This document shows positions 43,777-54,676 of a DNA stretch of 64,000 nucleotides, one piece after another. The DNA is from Steroidobacteraceae bacterium. GTDB lineage: Bacteria > Pseudomonadota > Gammaproteobacteria > Steroidobacterales > Steroidobacteraceae. The stretch covers positions 1 to 64,000 of the forward strand of contig JADGHX010000006.1 of the NCBI GenBank assembly GCA_019683695.1. The letters are read 5' to 3'. How positions within the stretch are numbered: the stretch's first letter is position 1; the number at the start of each line of letters is the position of its first letter. A program made the position numbers and the translations under genes. A model generated the notes under the pieces. That model was not told the origin of the DNA. It did no database searches and saw nothing but the letters and a program-made list of their open reading frames with translations.

Positions 43777-46700
43777 ATGGCGTCGAGGCGTCGCGCACGC
43801 GCAGCTGCGTTGGCGCTGGCCGTGTGCGTTCTGGCGCTCGGAACGGCCCATGGGCAGCCCCTGCCGGACCGGCGTTTCGATATCGAGCCACAGCCTGTGG
43901 CAGGCGCGCTGCGCAGCTTTGCGGCGCAGGCGCAGATGCAGCTCATCTTCTCGGAACAGGATGTCGGCCCGTTCCAGTCGCATGGCGTGGCCGGCGTGCT
44001 GTCGCCCGAGGTTGCCCTGCGCGAGCTCCTGCGCGGCACGGGTCTGGAGTTCGAGTTCACCGCAAACAATGTCGTGGTCGTGCGGCGGCCGGCGGCGACC
44101 GTGGCCTCGACGCACGGAGGCAGAACCGGGTCCCCGGATGCGGAAGAGTCCGATTTGCCGGCCGCAGAGGCGGGGCGGGCCGGCGAGGAGGAACCGGGCC
44201 CGGCGGCAGGCCCGGGCGTCACGCGCGACAAGGCCTCGGGATTGCAGCTCGTCGTCATCACCGGCTCGCGCATCGTCCGTCGCGACCTCGAGGCCGCGAG
44301 CCCCGTGGTGACCGTGGAACGGCAGGCCTTCAACGAATCGAGCACACTCGCGGTCGAGAGTGTGCTGAACCAGCTGCCGCAGTTCGTGCCCGCGGGCACC
44401 CAGTTCGTCACGGGTGACATTTTCCCCACCGCCACGAACACACCGGGAACCTCGACGCTCAATCTGCGCGGCCTCGGCACCAACCGCACGCTCGTGCTCA
44501 TCGACGGGCGCCGGGCCCAGCCGGCCAACTCCACGCTCGTGATCGACGCCAATTCGATCCCCGCCTCCGCGATCGAGAGTGTCGAGATCATCAGCGGCGG
44601 CGCTTCGGCCATTTATGGCGCGGATGCGATGGGCGGCGTCACGAACTTCAAGCTCCGCAAGAACTTCCAGGGCGCGAGCCTCGAAGCGCGCACTGGCGTC
44701 ACCGAAGCCGGAGATGGCGAGGAGAGCCGCCTGAGTGCGCTGTTCGGCGCCAGCATGGGCGAGGGCCGGGGCAACGTGATGCTCGGTGTGGAATGGATGA
44801 AGCGCGCCGCGGCCGGCATCCGCGGGCGCCCGTTCTTCGAGCAGGCGCTGACGGACACTGGCGCGCCCGCCACGGCCGTCCGCCTCGGCTACGTCGCCTA
44901 CGAGCCGAATGCGGAGGAGGGTGGGCTGCCCTCGCAGGAGGCGGCGGATGCCCTGTTTCCGGAACGCACGCACAGCGTCAATCGCGCCACGTCCTTCTTC
45001 GTGAATCCGGACAACACGACGCTGTTCAAGAGCGAGGGCGCACTCGGCTACACCGGCCCGTTCGACGAGCAATTCAAGATGCAACCGAGCGGTGTGCTTG
45101 GGCGAAACAATCTCGATGCCCGGGTCTCGAGCCCGCTCACGCGCTACTCCGCCTTCGCGCGCGCGCACTATGCGCTCGCGGATTGGGTGAACGCCTTCGC
45201 GCAAGCGAATTTCGTGAGCATGGACGTGAGCTCGCTGTCGCAGCCGGCAGGGGCCACGGGCGGCTTTGCAGCCAGCATTCCAAGGGATGCGGAACATCCC
45301 GTGCCGCCGGAGCTCGCAGCACTTCTCGACTCGCGCGGCGAGAACGTGCTCTCCGAAGACGAGTTCGACCCCGAGACCGGAAAGCCCATCGTCCTGCGCG
45401 GCCGGGATGCGAACTGGCGCCTCGGGCGCACGCTCGATTTCCTGCCCGCGAGGTCGATCCACAGCGCCACCGATCTGTACCAGATGCTCGCCGGTCTCGA
45501 CGGCACGCTGCCGGTTCGCGACTGGACGTGGGAGGCATACATCTCCCACGGCCAGACGCGCACGGACAGCGCCTACATCGGGTTCGCCTCGACCGAGCGC
45601 TACCGCATGATCGTCGAAGCGCCGTACTACGGCCGCGGCTTCACGCAGAGCGGCCCCGGCCGCACGAGCATCACGTGCACCACGGGCCTGCCCGTGTTCG
45701 AGCGTTTCGAGGTCTCGCAGGATTGCATCGACGCGATCGCGCTCAACGCATCCGACCGCACGCGGCTCACGCAGAATGTGGCGGAGGCCAACCTGCAGGG
45801 CGGTGTCGCCGACCTGTGGGCCGGTGAGCTGCGCGCGGCCGTCGGCGCCTCCTACCGCAAGAATACGTTCCAGTTCCTGCCGGATGCGATTCGCGCAACC
45901 AACTCCATCATCGATCTGCCCGTCGGCGCGTTTGCGAACGCGAATGTGCGCGGTGCAACGGATGTGCGCGAGATCTACGGTGAGATCCTCGTGCCGCTGC
46001 TCGCGGACAAGCCGTTTGCGCATACGCTGGAGCTCGAGCTCGGAGCGCGGTACTCGGACTACAACACCGCGGGCGGCGTGCCCACGTACAAGGCGCTGTT
46101 CAGCTGGGCGCCGAGCGAGAACGTGCGTTTCCGCGGCGGGTATCAGCTCGCCAACCGCGCGCCGAATATCAACGAGCTGTATCTTGAAAGAAGCAGCGTG
46201 CCGGTCACGCTCCGAGGGCCCGACCCCTGTCGCGCGGACACGCTCGACGTGAACGGCAATCACCCCTCGAACCCGCACCGCGCGCAGGTGCAGGCGCTGT
46301 GCTCGCAGATCATCGGCACGGGCACCTCGACCTTCGATGAGGACCCGGACCACTTCGTCGGCGATGGCCGCACGGATGGCGGCGAGATCGAAGCGCGCAG
46401 CGGCAACCTCGATCTGAAGAGCGAGACAGGCGAGACGTACACGCTCGGCGTCGTGCTCACCTCGCCATTCGAGGGCCTGTTGCGCGATGTGACGATCGCC
46501 ATCGACTACTACCGGGCGCGGATCACGGACGCCATCTCGCAGGTGAGCGCGCAGACCACATACGACCTGTGTTTCAACCGCGACGGCGTGAGCAATCCCA
46601 CGTACAGCATCGATGACCCGAACGGCATGTGTCGCAACATCGTTCGTGACGAGGCGACCGGCAACCGCCGCTACGTGGATTCCCGCTTCGAGAATCTCGG

Positions 46701-47226
46701 GCTCCTCGAGACCTCGGGGATTGACGTGCAGGCGAGCTGGCGGGCATCGCTCGCTGAGCTGGGTCTCCCACGCGTGCCGGGCTCGCTGGCGCTCAGCGTC
46801 TCGCTGAACCGGTTGCTGGAGTTCAGGTCGCAGGACTTTCCGACGGCCGAAGTGCTCGAGAACGCGGGCACCTTCGCGCGCGGCGGTCAGTTCGACTATC
46901 GCGCGCTGACCACGCTGCGCTATCAGTCCGGCACGGCCAGCATTGCGCTCAACTGGCGCCGGCTGCCCGCCATCCGCAGCCAGGCGTACGTCACGGACCC
47001 GAACACGCCGAATCCGGGCACCGAGTCGTACAGCGTCTACAACCTTTCCGCCGGGTGGCGCGTCACCCCGGCCATCTCGCTCACCGCAGGCATCGACAAC
47101 CTGTTCGATCGCGACCCGAATCGCGTGGGGATCAGCCCCACGAACAACGGCGCCGGCAGCACGGCGGCGGGGTACTACGACGTGCTGGGGCGGCGCTACT
47201 ACGGGAGCATCCGCATCGATTTCTGA
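43777..47226 (+). CDS. TonB-dependent receptor with an N-terminal STN domain
   Basis: A 1149-residue outer-membrane receptor. A signal peptide (ALALAVCVLALGTAHG) is followed by a secretin/TonB short N-terminal (STN) domain at about 30-95 (FDIEPQPVAGALRSFAAQAQ). A low-complexity linker rich in Pro, Glu and Gly comes next. The plug begins at about 165 (VVITGSRIVRRDLEAASPVV, LNLRGLGTNRTLVLIDGRR) and the barrel ends YYGSIRIDF. The STN domain suggests signalling through an anti-sigma factor, but no fecI/fecR-like pair is adjacent. The plug resembles receptors for carbohydrates or larger organic compounds rather than a simple siderophore. ATG at 43777 follows GGGGGG; a longer frame to 43726 is less likely. 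Confidence 0.92.
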   Translation: MASRRRARAAALALAVCVLALGTAHGQPLPDRRFDIEPQPVAGALRSFAAQAQMQLIFSEQDVGPFQSHGVAGVLSPEVALRELLRGTGLEFEFTANNVVVVRRPAATVASTHGGRTGSPDAEESDLPAAEAGRAGEEEPGPAAGPGVTRDKASGLQLVVITGSRIVRRDLEAASPVVTVERQAFNESSTLAVESVLNQLPQFVPAGTQFVTGDIFPTATNTPGTSTLNLRGLGTNRTLVLIDGRRAQPANSTLVIDANSIPASAIESVEIISGGASAIYGADAMGGVTNFKLRKNFQGASLEARTGVTEAGDGEESRLSALFGASMGEGRGNVMLGVEWMKRAAAGIRGRPFFEQALTDTGAPATAVRLGYVAYEPNAEEGGLPSQEAADALFPERTHSVNRATSFFVNPDNTTLFKSEGALGYTGPFDEQFKMQPSGVLGRNNLDARVSSPLTRYSAFARAHYALADWVNAFAQANFVSMDVSSLSQPAGATGGFAASIPRDAEHPVPPELAALLDSRGENVLSEDEFDPETGKPIVLRGRDANWRLGRTLDFLPARSIHSATDLYQMLAGLDGTLPVRDWTWEAYISHGQTRTDSAYIGFASTERYRMIVEAPYYGRGFTQSGPGRTSITCTTGLPVFERFEVSQDCIDAIALNASDRTRLTQNVAEANLQGGVADLWAGELRAAVGASYRKNTFQFLPDAIRATNSIIDLPVGAFANANVRGATDVREIYGEILVPLLADKPFAHTLELELGARYSDYNTAGGVPTYKALFSWAPSENVRFRGGYQLANRAPNINELYLERSSVPVTLRGPDPCRADTLDVNGNHPSNPHRAQVQALCSQIIGTGTSTFDEDPDHFVGDGRTDGGEIEARSGNLDLKSETGETYTLGVVLTSPFEGLLRDVTIAIDYYRARITDAISQVSAQTTYDLCFNRDGVSNPTYSIDDPNGMCRNIVRDEATGNRRYVDSRFENLGLLETSGIDVQASWRASLAELGLPRVPGSLALSVSLNRLLEFRSQDFPTAEVLENAGTFARGGQFDYRALTTLRYQSGTASIALNWRRLPAIRSQAYVTDPNTPNPGTESYSVYNLSAGWRVTPAISLTAGIDNLFDRDPNRVGISPTNNGAGSTAAGYYDVLGRRYYGSIRIDF

Positions 47227-50069
47227 GCGGCGCGCTTCACGAGCTTGCTCAGCTCGCGCAACCACAAGGCCGAGCTCGCCACAGCCGCGCAGATCAGCCA
47301 GTCGCGCGCGGTGAGGCTCACTGTGGAGAACGCGCGCTGCAAGAAGGGCACGTAAACCACCGCGAGCTGCAGCAGCAGGGAGAGCAGCACTGCGCCCCAG
47401 AGCCACCCGTTCGCGAACAGGTCCGTGAACGCGCTGCGCTCGTCCGACCGTGCATTGAAGACGGTGAACAGGGAGAAGAGCACCAGCGTGGTGAAGGCCA
47501 TGGTGTGTGCGCGAGCCATGTCGCCGCGACCGTCGATGAGCCCGCCGGGCAGGGCGGCATCCAGAACGAGCAAGGTTCCGGCGGCCATGATCGTGCCGAT
47601 GAATAAGATGCCGGCCCACATGCGGCGGGTGATCACGCCCTCGTGGCGCGGCCGCGGCGGCCGGCTCATCACGCGCGGGGCGGCCGGATCCACGCCGAGC
47701 GCGAGCGCCGGAGCGCCATCCGTGACGAGATTGATCCACAGGATCTGCGTGGCGAGCAATGGCAGCACGACGCCGTCATCGCCGGGCTGCTGCGTGAGGC
47801 CGAGCACCTCGGCGAGCGCGATCCCGAAGAACATCGTCATCACTTCTCCGATGTTCGATGAGAGCAGGTATCGCAGGAACTTGCGGATGTTCGCGAAGAT
47901 GGCACGACCCTGCTCGACGGCGGCCACGATGGTGGCGAAGTTGTCGTCGGCGAGCACGATGTCCGAGGCTTCCCGGGACACGTCCGTGCCGGTGAGGCCC
48001 ATGGCCACACCGATGTCCGCGGTCTTGAGCGCCGGCGCGTCGTTCACGCCGTCTCCGGTCATGGCGACGATGGCGCCCCGGCGTTGCAGGGCCTGCACGA
48101 TACGCAGCTTGTGCTGGGGGGTCACGCGCGCGTAAACGGAAACTTCCTCCACAGTGCGCTCACGCTCCGCATCGGACATGGCTTCCAGCTCGGGTCCCGT
48201 GACGGTGCGATCATCTTGCGCGATGCCCAGCTCGCGCGCGATAGCGCTGGCGGTGATCGGATGATCGCCGGTGATCATGATGGGGCGGATGCCTGCGCCC
48301 CGGGCACGCGCCACGGCGCGCTTCGCCTCCTCGCGCGGCGGATCGATCATGCCGATGAGGCCGGCAAAAGCCATTTCCTGTTCGAGGCTCGCGTCGGGCG
48401 TGACGCGCTCGAACCCATCTGCGGGCACGGCACGCACGGCCACCCCGAGCGTGCGCAACGCTTCGCCCGCCAGTTGCTCGTTCGTTTGCCGGATCTGCGC
48501 GCGCCGCGCCTCCGTGAGCGGCCGCGTGCCTTCGCCCACCACCTCGCGCGTACAGCGGGCGAGCAGCACATCCGGCGCACCCTTGCTGAAGACGAGCAGC
48601 TCGCCGGCGCGCTCGGCGTCCCGGTGAATCGTGGACATCAGCTTGCGCTCGGAGGAGAAGGGCACTTCCCCCACGCGTTCGAAGCGCGCATCGAGCGCCT
48701 CGTCTTCGAGACCGGCCTTGCGAGCCGCCACGATGAGCGCGCCCTCGGTCGGGTCTCCCCGGACGGACCAGCGTCCGTTCCTCTCCTGCAGAATGGCGTT
48801 GTTCGCCCGGTCACCCACCGCAAGCGCAATCCGCAGCTCGTGACGCAATGGGCCATCGATTGCAGGCACCGTCGGCCCGCCGGGCCCCTGCGATCGATGC
48901 AGGCTCACCTCGCCAACCGGCGCATAACCGGTGCCGCCGAGATGTACGCGTCCGCTGGCCGTCACGACGGTGCGCACGGTCATTTCGTTTCTCGTGAGCG
49001 TGCCCGTCTTGTCCGAGGCGATGACGTTCGCGGAGCCCAGGGTTTCCACCGCCGCAAGATGACGCACGATGGCGTTGCGCTTCGCCATCCGCTGCACGCC
49101 GATTGCGAGCACCGCCGTGACGACGGCGGGAAGCCCTTCCGGCACCGCGGCCACCGCGAGCGCAACGCCGAGAATCAGCACATCGAAAAGCGCCGAGACG
49201 TTACGCACGTCCTGCAGAACCAGAATCGTTGCGATCATCACGATGGCAATGCCTACCACCGTGACGCCGAGCAGCTTCCCGACGCGCGCCAGCTCTCGTT
49301 GCAGCGGGGTGGATTCCTGCGGGGCGGTCTTCAGCATGCCGGCGATGCGGCCCATCTCCGTCTGCATGCCAGTGGCGATCACAACGGCGGTGCCGTGGCC
49401 GTACGTGACCGCGGTTCCGCTGAATATCATGTTCGTGCGATCGCCCAGCGCCACGTCCTCCGCGAGCGGCTCGACACTCTTGCTTTCCGGCAGGCTCTCC
49501 CCGGTGAGCGCCGCTTCGGCGGTCTGTAGCGCCGTAGCCTCGATGAGGCGCGCGTCGGCGGGGACGGTGTCTCCTTCCTCGACGCGGATGATGTCGCCGG
49601 GAACGACTTCACTTGCGGCGATGCTTTGTCTTTCCCCGTCCCGTATCACGTTCGCGTGCGCGGCCGCCATCTGCCGCAGCGCCGCCACCGCTTTCTCGGC
49701 GCGCGCCTGCTGAACGTGGCCCATCACGGCATTCAGCAGGACGACAGCGAGGATCGCCAGGGCTTCGTAGGGCAGCTCCGTCTCGCGCTCGTAAAACCAG
49801 AGGATCGCTGAGACGAGCGTCGCCACGAGCAACAGCACGACCAGCGGGTCTTCGAACTGACGGAGAAACTTGCGCCAGCCCGGAACGGGCCGCTCGGCGG
49901 CAAGCTCGTTCGGCCCGTATTGCGCGCGGCGCTTGCGCGCTTCGGCGCTGCTCAGGCCTCGTTCCGCATCGGAGGCGAGCGCGCGCACCACGTCGGCGGC
50001 GCTCTGCCGCCAGGGCGTGTGCTCACGCGGCGGTGGCGAGCTGTCCGAAAGCCCGGGCAAGGAGCTCAT
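47199..50069 (-). CDS. P2-type cation-transporting ATPase
   Basis: A 956-residue P-type ATPase. The cation N-terminal domain ([28 protein letters not shown]) is followed by ten helices, an actuator TGESLP loop and the phosphorylated [15 protein letters not shown] (Asp about 353). Next come a [16 protein letters not shown] and KGAPDVLL nucleotide domain, [18 protein letters not shown] and [15 protein letters not shown]. The C-terminus is a long cation ATPase domain. The closest class is the Ca2+/Mg2+ P2A group; the exact ion cannot be read. Start ATG at 50069 or 50090. It overlaps the luciferase-like gene by 47 bases and the TonB receptor by 28. Confidence 0.9.
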   Translation of the reverse strand: MSSLPGLSDSSPPPREHTPWRQSAADVVRALASDAERGLSSAEARKRRAQYGPNELAAERPVPGWRKFLRQFEDPLVVLLLVATLVSAILWFYERETELPYEALAILAVVLLNAVMGHVQQARAEKAVAALRQMAAAHANVIRDGERQSIAASEVVPGDIIRVEEGDTVPADARLIEATALQTAEAALTGESLPESKSVEPLAEDVALGDRTNMIFSGTAVTYGHGTAVVIATGMQTEMGRIAGMLKTAPQESTPLQRELARVGKLLGVTVVGIAIVMIATILVLQDVRNVSALFDVLILGVALAVAAVPEGLPAVVTAVLAIGVQRMAKRNAIVRHLAAVETLGSANVIASDKTGTLTRNEMTVRTVVTASGRVHLGGTGYAPVGEVSLHRSQGPGGPTVPAIDGPLRHELRIALAVGDRANNAILQERNGRWSVRGDPTEGALIVAARKAGLEDEALDARFERVGEVPFSSERKLMSTIHRDAERAGELLVFSKGAPDVLLARCTREVVGEGTRPLTEARRAQIRQTNEQLAGEALRTLGVAVRAVPADGFERVTPDASLEQEMAFAGLIGMIDPPREEAKRAVARARGAGIRPIMITGDHPITASAIARELGIAQDDRTVTGPELEAMSDAERERTVEEVSVYARVTPQHKLRIVQALQRRGAIVAMTGDGVNDAPALKTADIGVAMGLTGTDVSREASDIVLADDNFATIVAAVEQGRAIFANIRKFLRYLLSSNIGEVMTMFFGIALAEVLGLTQQPGDDGVVLPLLATQILWINLVTDGAPALALGVDPAAPRVMSRPPRPRHEGVITRRMWAGILFIGTIMAAGTLLVLDAALPGGLIDGRGDMARAHTMAFTTLVLFSLFTVFNARSDERSAFTDLFANGWLWGAVLLSLLLQLAVVYVPFLQRAFSTVSLTARDWLICAAVASSALWLRELSKLVKRAAQKSMRMLP

Positions 50070-51027
50070 ACGAGCGCAGCCGCGCGCCATGGTCGTAGAT
50101 GGCCGACACGACGATCACCTCATCCACGCGCGTCTGCTCGATGAACTGCTCGAGCCCGCGCCGCACCGTCTGCGCAGAGCCGACGAACGCGTATTTCAGC
50201 ATGGCGGAGGCCTGAGCCCGCTCGGCCGGTCGCCAGTAGGATTCGATGTCATCGATCGGCGGGGGCAGCATGCCGGGTGTGCCGCGGAACAGGTTCGTGA
50301 ACTGCTGCTGCACGGAGGTGAAGAGCCGCTGCGCCTCCTCATCTGTGTCCGCCGCAACCACGTTCACGCCCGCCATCGTGTACGGGCGATCGAGCTGCGC
50401 GGAGGGCTCGAAGGTGGTGCGGTACACGTGCAACGCCTCGAACAGCGCAGCCGGCGCGAAGTGCGAGGCGAACGCGTAGGGCAGGCCGTAGGCGGCCGCG
50501 AGCTGTGAGCCGAAGAGGCTCGACCCGAGAATCCACAGCGGCACATTGAGCCCTGCGCCGGGCACGGCTCGCACCGCCTGTCCCGGCTCGGCGGGAGCGA
50601 AGTACGCCTGTAGCTCGCGCACGTCCCGCGGAAACGTATCCGCGCTCGCGGGATTCCGACGCAGCGCCCGCACGGTCGTCTGATCGGTGCCCGGCGCGCG
50701 CCCGAGCCCCAGATCGATGCGCCCGGGGTACAGCGATTCCAGCGTGCCGAATTGCTCGGCGATCACGAGCGGCGCGTGGTTCGGCAGCATGATGCCGCCC
50801 GCGCCCACGCGAATGCGCTGCGTGCCGTTCGCCACATAGCCGATGACGACGGCGGTCGCGGCACTCGCGATGCCGGGCATGTTGTGATGCTCGGCCAGCC
50901 AGAAGCGGTGATAGCCCCAGCGCTCCGCGTGCTGGGCCAGATCCAGCGAGTGACGCAGCGCCTCAGCGGGCGTGGAGCCGGCAGGAACGAACGCGAGGTC
51001 CAGGATCGAAAGGGGAACGCGGGCCAT
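50023..51027 (-). CDS. LLM-class flavin-dependent oxidoreductase (MsnO8 type)
   Basis: A 334-residue bacterial-luciferase-like monooxygenase. The N-terminus [20 protein letters not shown] and [20 protein letters not shown] is the MsnO8-type pattern, and [20 protein letters not shown] with [16 protein letters not shown] completes the flavin-binding core. The GAPGTDQTT-like end of that loop is typical. It uses reduced flavin to oxidise an unknown substrate. ATG at 51027 lies six bases after the stop of the GH65 fusion, with GGAG upstream, and its end overlaps the ATPase gene, so the three genes form one operon. Confidence 0.9.
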   Translation of the reverse strand: MARVPLSILDLAFVPAGSTPAEALRHSLDLAQHAERWGYHRFWLAEHHNMPGIASAATAVVIGYVANGTQRIRVGAGGIMLPNHAPLVIAEQFGTLESLYPGRIDLGLGRAPGTDQTTVRALRRNPASADTFPRDVRELQAYFAPAEPGQAVRAVPGAGLNVPLWILGSSLFGSQLAAAYGLPYAFASHFAPAALFEALHVYRTTFEPSAQLDRPYTMAGVNVVAADTDEEAQRLFTSVQQQFTNLFRGTPGMLPPPIDDIESYWRPAERAQASAMLKYAFVGSAQTVRRGLEQFIEQTRVDEVIVVSAIYDHGARLRSYELLARAFGQLATAA

Positions 51028-51033
51028 GAACAA

Positions 51034-54000
51034 TCAGTCTCCGGCGATCTCGAACGTGCGGGTGGTGCCGCCCGTGAAATCGTATACCTGATCGCGCACG
51101 CCGAGGCGAATCGGCGCAACGCCCGGTTCCCGGCCACGTACTGTGAGCGTCTTGCGGGTGAAACGGAGATCGAGCGAGTGGCCGCGGTAGCGAATGCGCA
51201 TGTCGAGGCGCTCGAGCTCCGCGGGCAACCGAGGATTCAGGCGCAAGATGTCCGCAGTGACTTCGGCGCCGGTGGACACGCGCTGCACGAGGTCCATCGT
51301 GCCGGCCATTGCGCCGAGATGTATGCCTTCCGCAGTCGTTCCCTGCTGGATGTCGCTCACGTCGCTTTGCAGGGCCTCCGCGTAGTACCTCATCGCGCGT
51401 GGTCGATCCGAGCGCGCGAGCACCCAGGCATGCACGACCCGCGAAAGTGTCGAGCCGTGCGTGGAGCGGCAGTCGTAGTAGGCGATGTTGCGCGGAATGG
51501 TCTCGTACTCGAACGTGTAACCGAGCCGCTCGAAAAGCGCCCGCAGCTCCTCCGACGAGAAGAGATAAAACAGCATGAGCACGTCCGCCTGCTTGGAAAC
51601 CTTGTATCGGTTGGCGCTGTCATTCTCCGCTTCGAGGATCAGCTCCAGGCGCTGGATGTTGCCGTAGCGCTCGCGATAGCGCTGCCAATCGAGCTCCAGG
51701 AGCTGCTCGTAGCCTTCGAACTGGCTGATGATGCCGTCGTGAAAGGGGATGAACATCCGGCGGGTGATGTGATCCCAGAGTGCGATCTCCTGCTGCGTGA
51801 TGCCGAGGCGCGTCATGAGCTCGGCACGGCGGATGTCCGGAAGGTACTCGAGCACATCCTGCGCACGCAGCAGCACCCATACGGCCATCACATTCGTGTA
51901 CGCGTTGTTCCGGAGGCCCGGTGTGGTCGCGCCGGGGTAGGCATCGTGGAACTCGTCAGGCCCCATCACGCCGTGAATCTCGTAGCGCTGGCGCCCGGCG
52001 TTGAAGGTGGCGATGCTGGACCAGAATCGCGCCACCTCGAGAATCATCTCCGCGCCATAGAACTGCAGGAACTCGATATCACGCGTAATCTGAAAGTATT
52101 GCCACACGTTCCAGACGATGGCGCTGCCGACATGCCGCTGCAGATGGGTGTTGTCGGGCACCCATCGGCCCGAGCGGGAGTTGAAGTTCACCTTCTGCGT
52201 TTCTTCCTGCCCGTCACTGCCGCTCTGCCACGGGTACATCGCGCCCCGGTAGCCGGCTGCGCGCGCGGCGGCACGCGCTTCATCGAGCCGGCGATAGCGG
52301 TACATGAGCAGTGAGCGGGCGATCTCGGGCGTGCGGAAGGTGAGCGTCGGGAAGATGAAGATCTCGTCCCAGAAGATGTGGCCCTGATACGCCTCACCCG
52401 TCCAGCCGCGCGCGGGCACCCCGATATCGAGCCCGATGGAGTTGAGCGACGCGGCCTGCAGCAGGTGAAACATGTTGAGCCGCAGCAACATCGGAATGTT
52501 CAGCTTGAAGTCCGCCGCCGGCCGCAGGTGGATGTCGAACCGGCGCCAGAGATGTTTCCACGCGAGCACGTGAGCCTTGTGCTCCTCCTCGAACGTGCAC
52601 AGCCGGGCGAGGAACTTGCCGCACGCAAGGCCCGGCTCGGAGATCGCTGCATCTCGCGAGGTGTGCAGCACGGCGAGCTTCTCGAGCACGAGTGTGTCTC
52701 CTTGCGAGACGGAGCACTCGAGCTCCTGGCCGATGTAGCTCTGTTCGCGCAGCAGGCGGCGCGCCGGCGTGACCGGATCACCGTTGCGAAAGAGCCGTGT
52801 GCGTGCGGCCTGCGCGATGTGGAGATCGGATTGCGTAGTGCGCACCTCGAGCTGCACGCCGTCGTCACCGACGAGCTCGCTCAAGAGGCGCGTCAGGTGG
52901 CACTTGTTGAAATGCGCATACAAGCGCGCGCCGGCGTTGATGACGCGCCCGTCGATGCCGGAGCGCACGGTGATCGGTCCTGTCCAGTTTTCCGCCGTCA
53001 CGGCAACTTCCAGCGCCGCGAGATGCATGTTGGACATGGACACGAAGCGGCGCTCGCGGAGTGTGGTGCGACGCCCGGCGGGATCCTCGACGGTGAGAGT
53101 GCGAAGGAGGGTGCCGCACCGGAGATCGAGCTCCTGACGGTAACTCAATATGCGTACACGACGCAGATCCAGCCATTCCTGTGCGCCGAGCCGCAGCCCG
53201 ATGCTGAGGCAGTTCGGCAGGTTCACGAGGTCTTCCGTCTCGACTGTGCGGCCGGCGACCTCGGAGCGGAGCCGGTTGTAACCGCCGGCGAGATAGGTTC
53301 CGGGGTAGTGCACGTCATCCGCGTTGGCCCAGGGCAATGCGCCGCGTGTGGTGATGTAGCCGTTGCCGAGCGCGCATAGGGATTCGCGAATGCCTTCGCG
53401 CGCGGGATCGAATCCGTCATAGACGAGGGACCAGGTCGAAGGCGGTTCCACGGTCACCTGGATTTGCCCGAGGACATTGACCACCACATCGGCGCCCGCT
53501 TCGCGCAGCGCCTGAGAGCGGCCGCCGCGATCGACGCCGATCACATAGCCGAACCCGCCCGCGCGCCCCGCCTGCACGCCCACCGTCGCATCCTCCACCA
53601 CGACCGCGCGGGCGGGCTCGACGTGCAGACGACGCGCCGCTTCGAGAAATGCGTCGGGGGCGGGCTTGCCTGCGAGGTTCAGGGCCTGGAGATCGTTGCC
53701 ATCGACGCGCGTGTCGAACAGGTCTGCGATGCCTGCGGCCTTCAGGACGGCCTCGCAGTTGCGGCTCGACGAGACCACTGCCGTTTTCACTTCCTGTGCG
53801 CGCAACGCGCGCGTGAGCTCGATCGCGCCCTCGAATGGCTGCACGCCCTGTTCCTTCAGGCTGCGGAGGAAGTACGTGTCCTTGAGATGGCCGAGCGCGT
53901 GAACGGTGTCGTTGCCTGGCGGATCTTCCGGATGCCCGAGCGGCAATGTCATGCCGCGCGCCGCGAGGAATGCGAGCACGCCCTCCTGGCGCGGCTTGCC

Positions 54001-54210
54001 ATCGACGTATCGCGCATAGTCCGAGGCGATGTCGAATGGCACGAAGGGCTCGCCTGTGCGCTCGGATCGGGCGCGGAGAACGTCATCGAACAGCTTCTTC
54101 CATGCGGCGGCATGCACGCTCGCGGTGGGGGTGAGCACGCCGTCCAGGTCGAACAGCACTGCGTCGTAGTCGCGGGGGGAGAGTTGGGCGAGTGCGCCTG
54201 TGGCGCTCAT
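51034..54210 (-). CDS. Beta-phosphoglucomutase fused to a GH65 alpha-glucoside phosphorylase
   Basis: A 1058-residue bifunctional protein. The HAD-type beta-phosphoglucomutase domain (about 15-245) has motif I AVLFDLDGVLTPTASVHAAA, VVSSSRNCEAVLKAAG and VVVEDATVGVQAGRAGGFGY. The GH65 part (about 290-1058) has a WDEIFIFPTLTFRTPEIARS loop, the catalytic Glu in GVMGPDEFHDA (about residue 753) and NNAYTNVMAVWVLLRAQD, and a phosphate-binding THGSTLSRVVHAW. The phosphorylase would release beta-glucose 1-phosphate from trehalose, maltose or a related disaccharide and the mutase turn it into glucose 6-phosphate. Which disaccharide is not decided by sequence. Elsewhere these are often separate genes. 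ATG at 54210. Confidence 0.93.
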   Translation of the reverse strand: MSATGALAQLSPRDYDAVLFDLDGVLTPTASVHAAAWKKLFDDVLRARSERTGEPFVPFDIASDYARYVDGKPRQEGVLAFLAARGMTLPLGHPEDPPGNDTVHALGHLKDTYFLRSLKEQGVQPFEGAIELTRALRAQEVKTAVVSSSRNCEAVLKAAGIADLFDTRVDGNDLQALNLAGKPAPDAFLEAARRLHVEPARAVVVEDATVGVQAGRAGGFGYVIGVDRGGRSQALREAGADVVVNVLGQIQVTVEPPSTWSLVYDGFDPAREGIRESLCALGNGYITTRGALPWANADDVHYPGTYLAGGYNRLRSEVAGRTVETEDLVNLPNCLSIGLRLGAQEWLDLRRVRILSYRQELDLRCGTLLRTLTVEDPAGRRTTLRERRFVSMSNMHLAALEVAVTAENWTGPITVRSGIDGRVINAGARLYAHFNKCHLTRLLSELVGDDGVQLEVRTTQSDLHIAQAARTRLFRNGDPVTPARRLLREQSYIGQELECSVSQGDTLVLEKLAVLHTSRDAAISEPGLACGKFLARLCTFEEEHKAHVLAWKHLWRRFDIHLRPAADFKLNIPMLLRLNMFHLLQAASLNSIGLDIGVPARGWTGEAYQGHIFWDEIFIFPTLTFRTPEIARSLLMYRYRRLDEARAAARAAGYRGAMYPWQSGSDGQEETQKVNFNSRSGRWVPDNTHLQRHVGSAIVWNVWQYFQITRDIEFLQFYGAEMILEVARFWSSIATFNAGRQRYEIHGVMGPDEFHDAYPGATTPGLRNNAYTNVMAVWVLLRAQDVLEYLPDIRRAELMTRLGITQQEIALWDHITRRMFIPFHDGIISQFEGYEQLLELDWQRYRERYGNIQRLELILEAENDSANRYKVSKQADVLMLFYLFSSEELRALFERLGYTFEYETIPRNIAYYDCRSTHGSTLSRVVHAWVLARSDRPRAMRYYAEALQSDVSDIQQGTTAEGIHLGAMAGTMDLVQRVSTGAEVTADILRLNPRLPAELERLDMRIRYRGHSLDLRFTRKTLTVRGREPGVAPIRLGVRDQVYDFTGGTTRTFEIAGD

Positions 54211-54387
54211 GCGCGGGTCCGATGTTTTTGCGTCACGCGCGGGGGGTGAGCGAAGTTTGTTCCTGCAATCGCTGAGGTGACGAGGCCGGTCGCGGCGTGC
54301 GGGTGCCTATCGCGGATTGCTGTGCCCAGGGCGAGGCGGTTTGCCTGGACTAGAGCTGCGGCTCAGGCGTGGGTTCGTTCGTGAAGT

Positions 54388-54676
54388 GGCTTCGTTCGTG
54401 AAGATGGCGGCTTCGGTAGGGTGGCGATCGGCCGCGCGAGGGTGTGCCGCTCGCAACCGGCGCGCGGGATCGGCTGATGCAGTAGAGGGCCGCCGCCCGG
54501 TGCTCGTCTGAATGAGGGAGTGGGTGGGCGAGTTGCGCAGAGGCTTCGGTTGGGAAACGCGCGGGCGGCTGCGTGCCTGCGCGCCGGAAGCTCCCGTCAC
54601 ACCCTCGCACGTCCGCTCGCCTCGTGCCGGGCTTGGGCGCTGTGGCTTCGTTTCCTGAGGGTCGTGCCGCGTTCGG
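54388..54676. repeat. Dispersed non-coding repeat, copy B
   Basis: Direct repeat of 8331-8620, about 90% identical by eye, with an identical 57-bp block at 54573-54629. It fills part of the 54211-55210 gap, where I see no gene. In the rest of the gap, 54780-55210 is G+C-rich without a recognisable feature except a slightly more A+T-rich stretch around 55080-55140. Confidence 0.8.

Noticed and set aside
43735-47739. A 1334-codon open frame on the minus strand opposite the TonB receptor
   Set aside because: It is a shadow of the G+C-rich receptor gene: rich in Arg, His and Ala, without a domain, while the plus-strand frame has clear STN, plug and barrel features.
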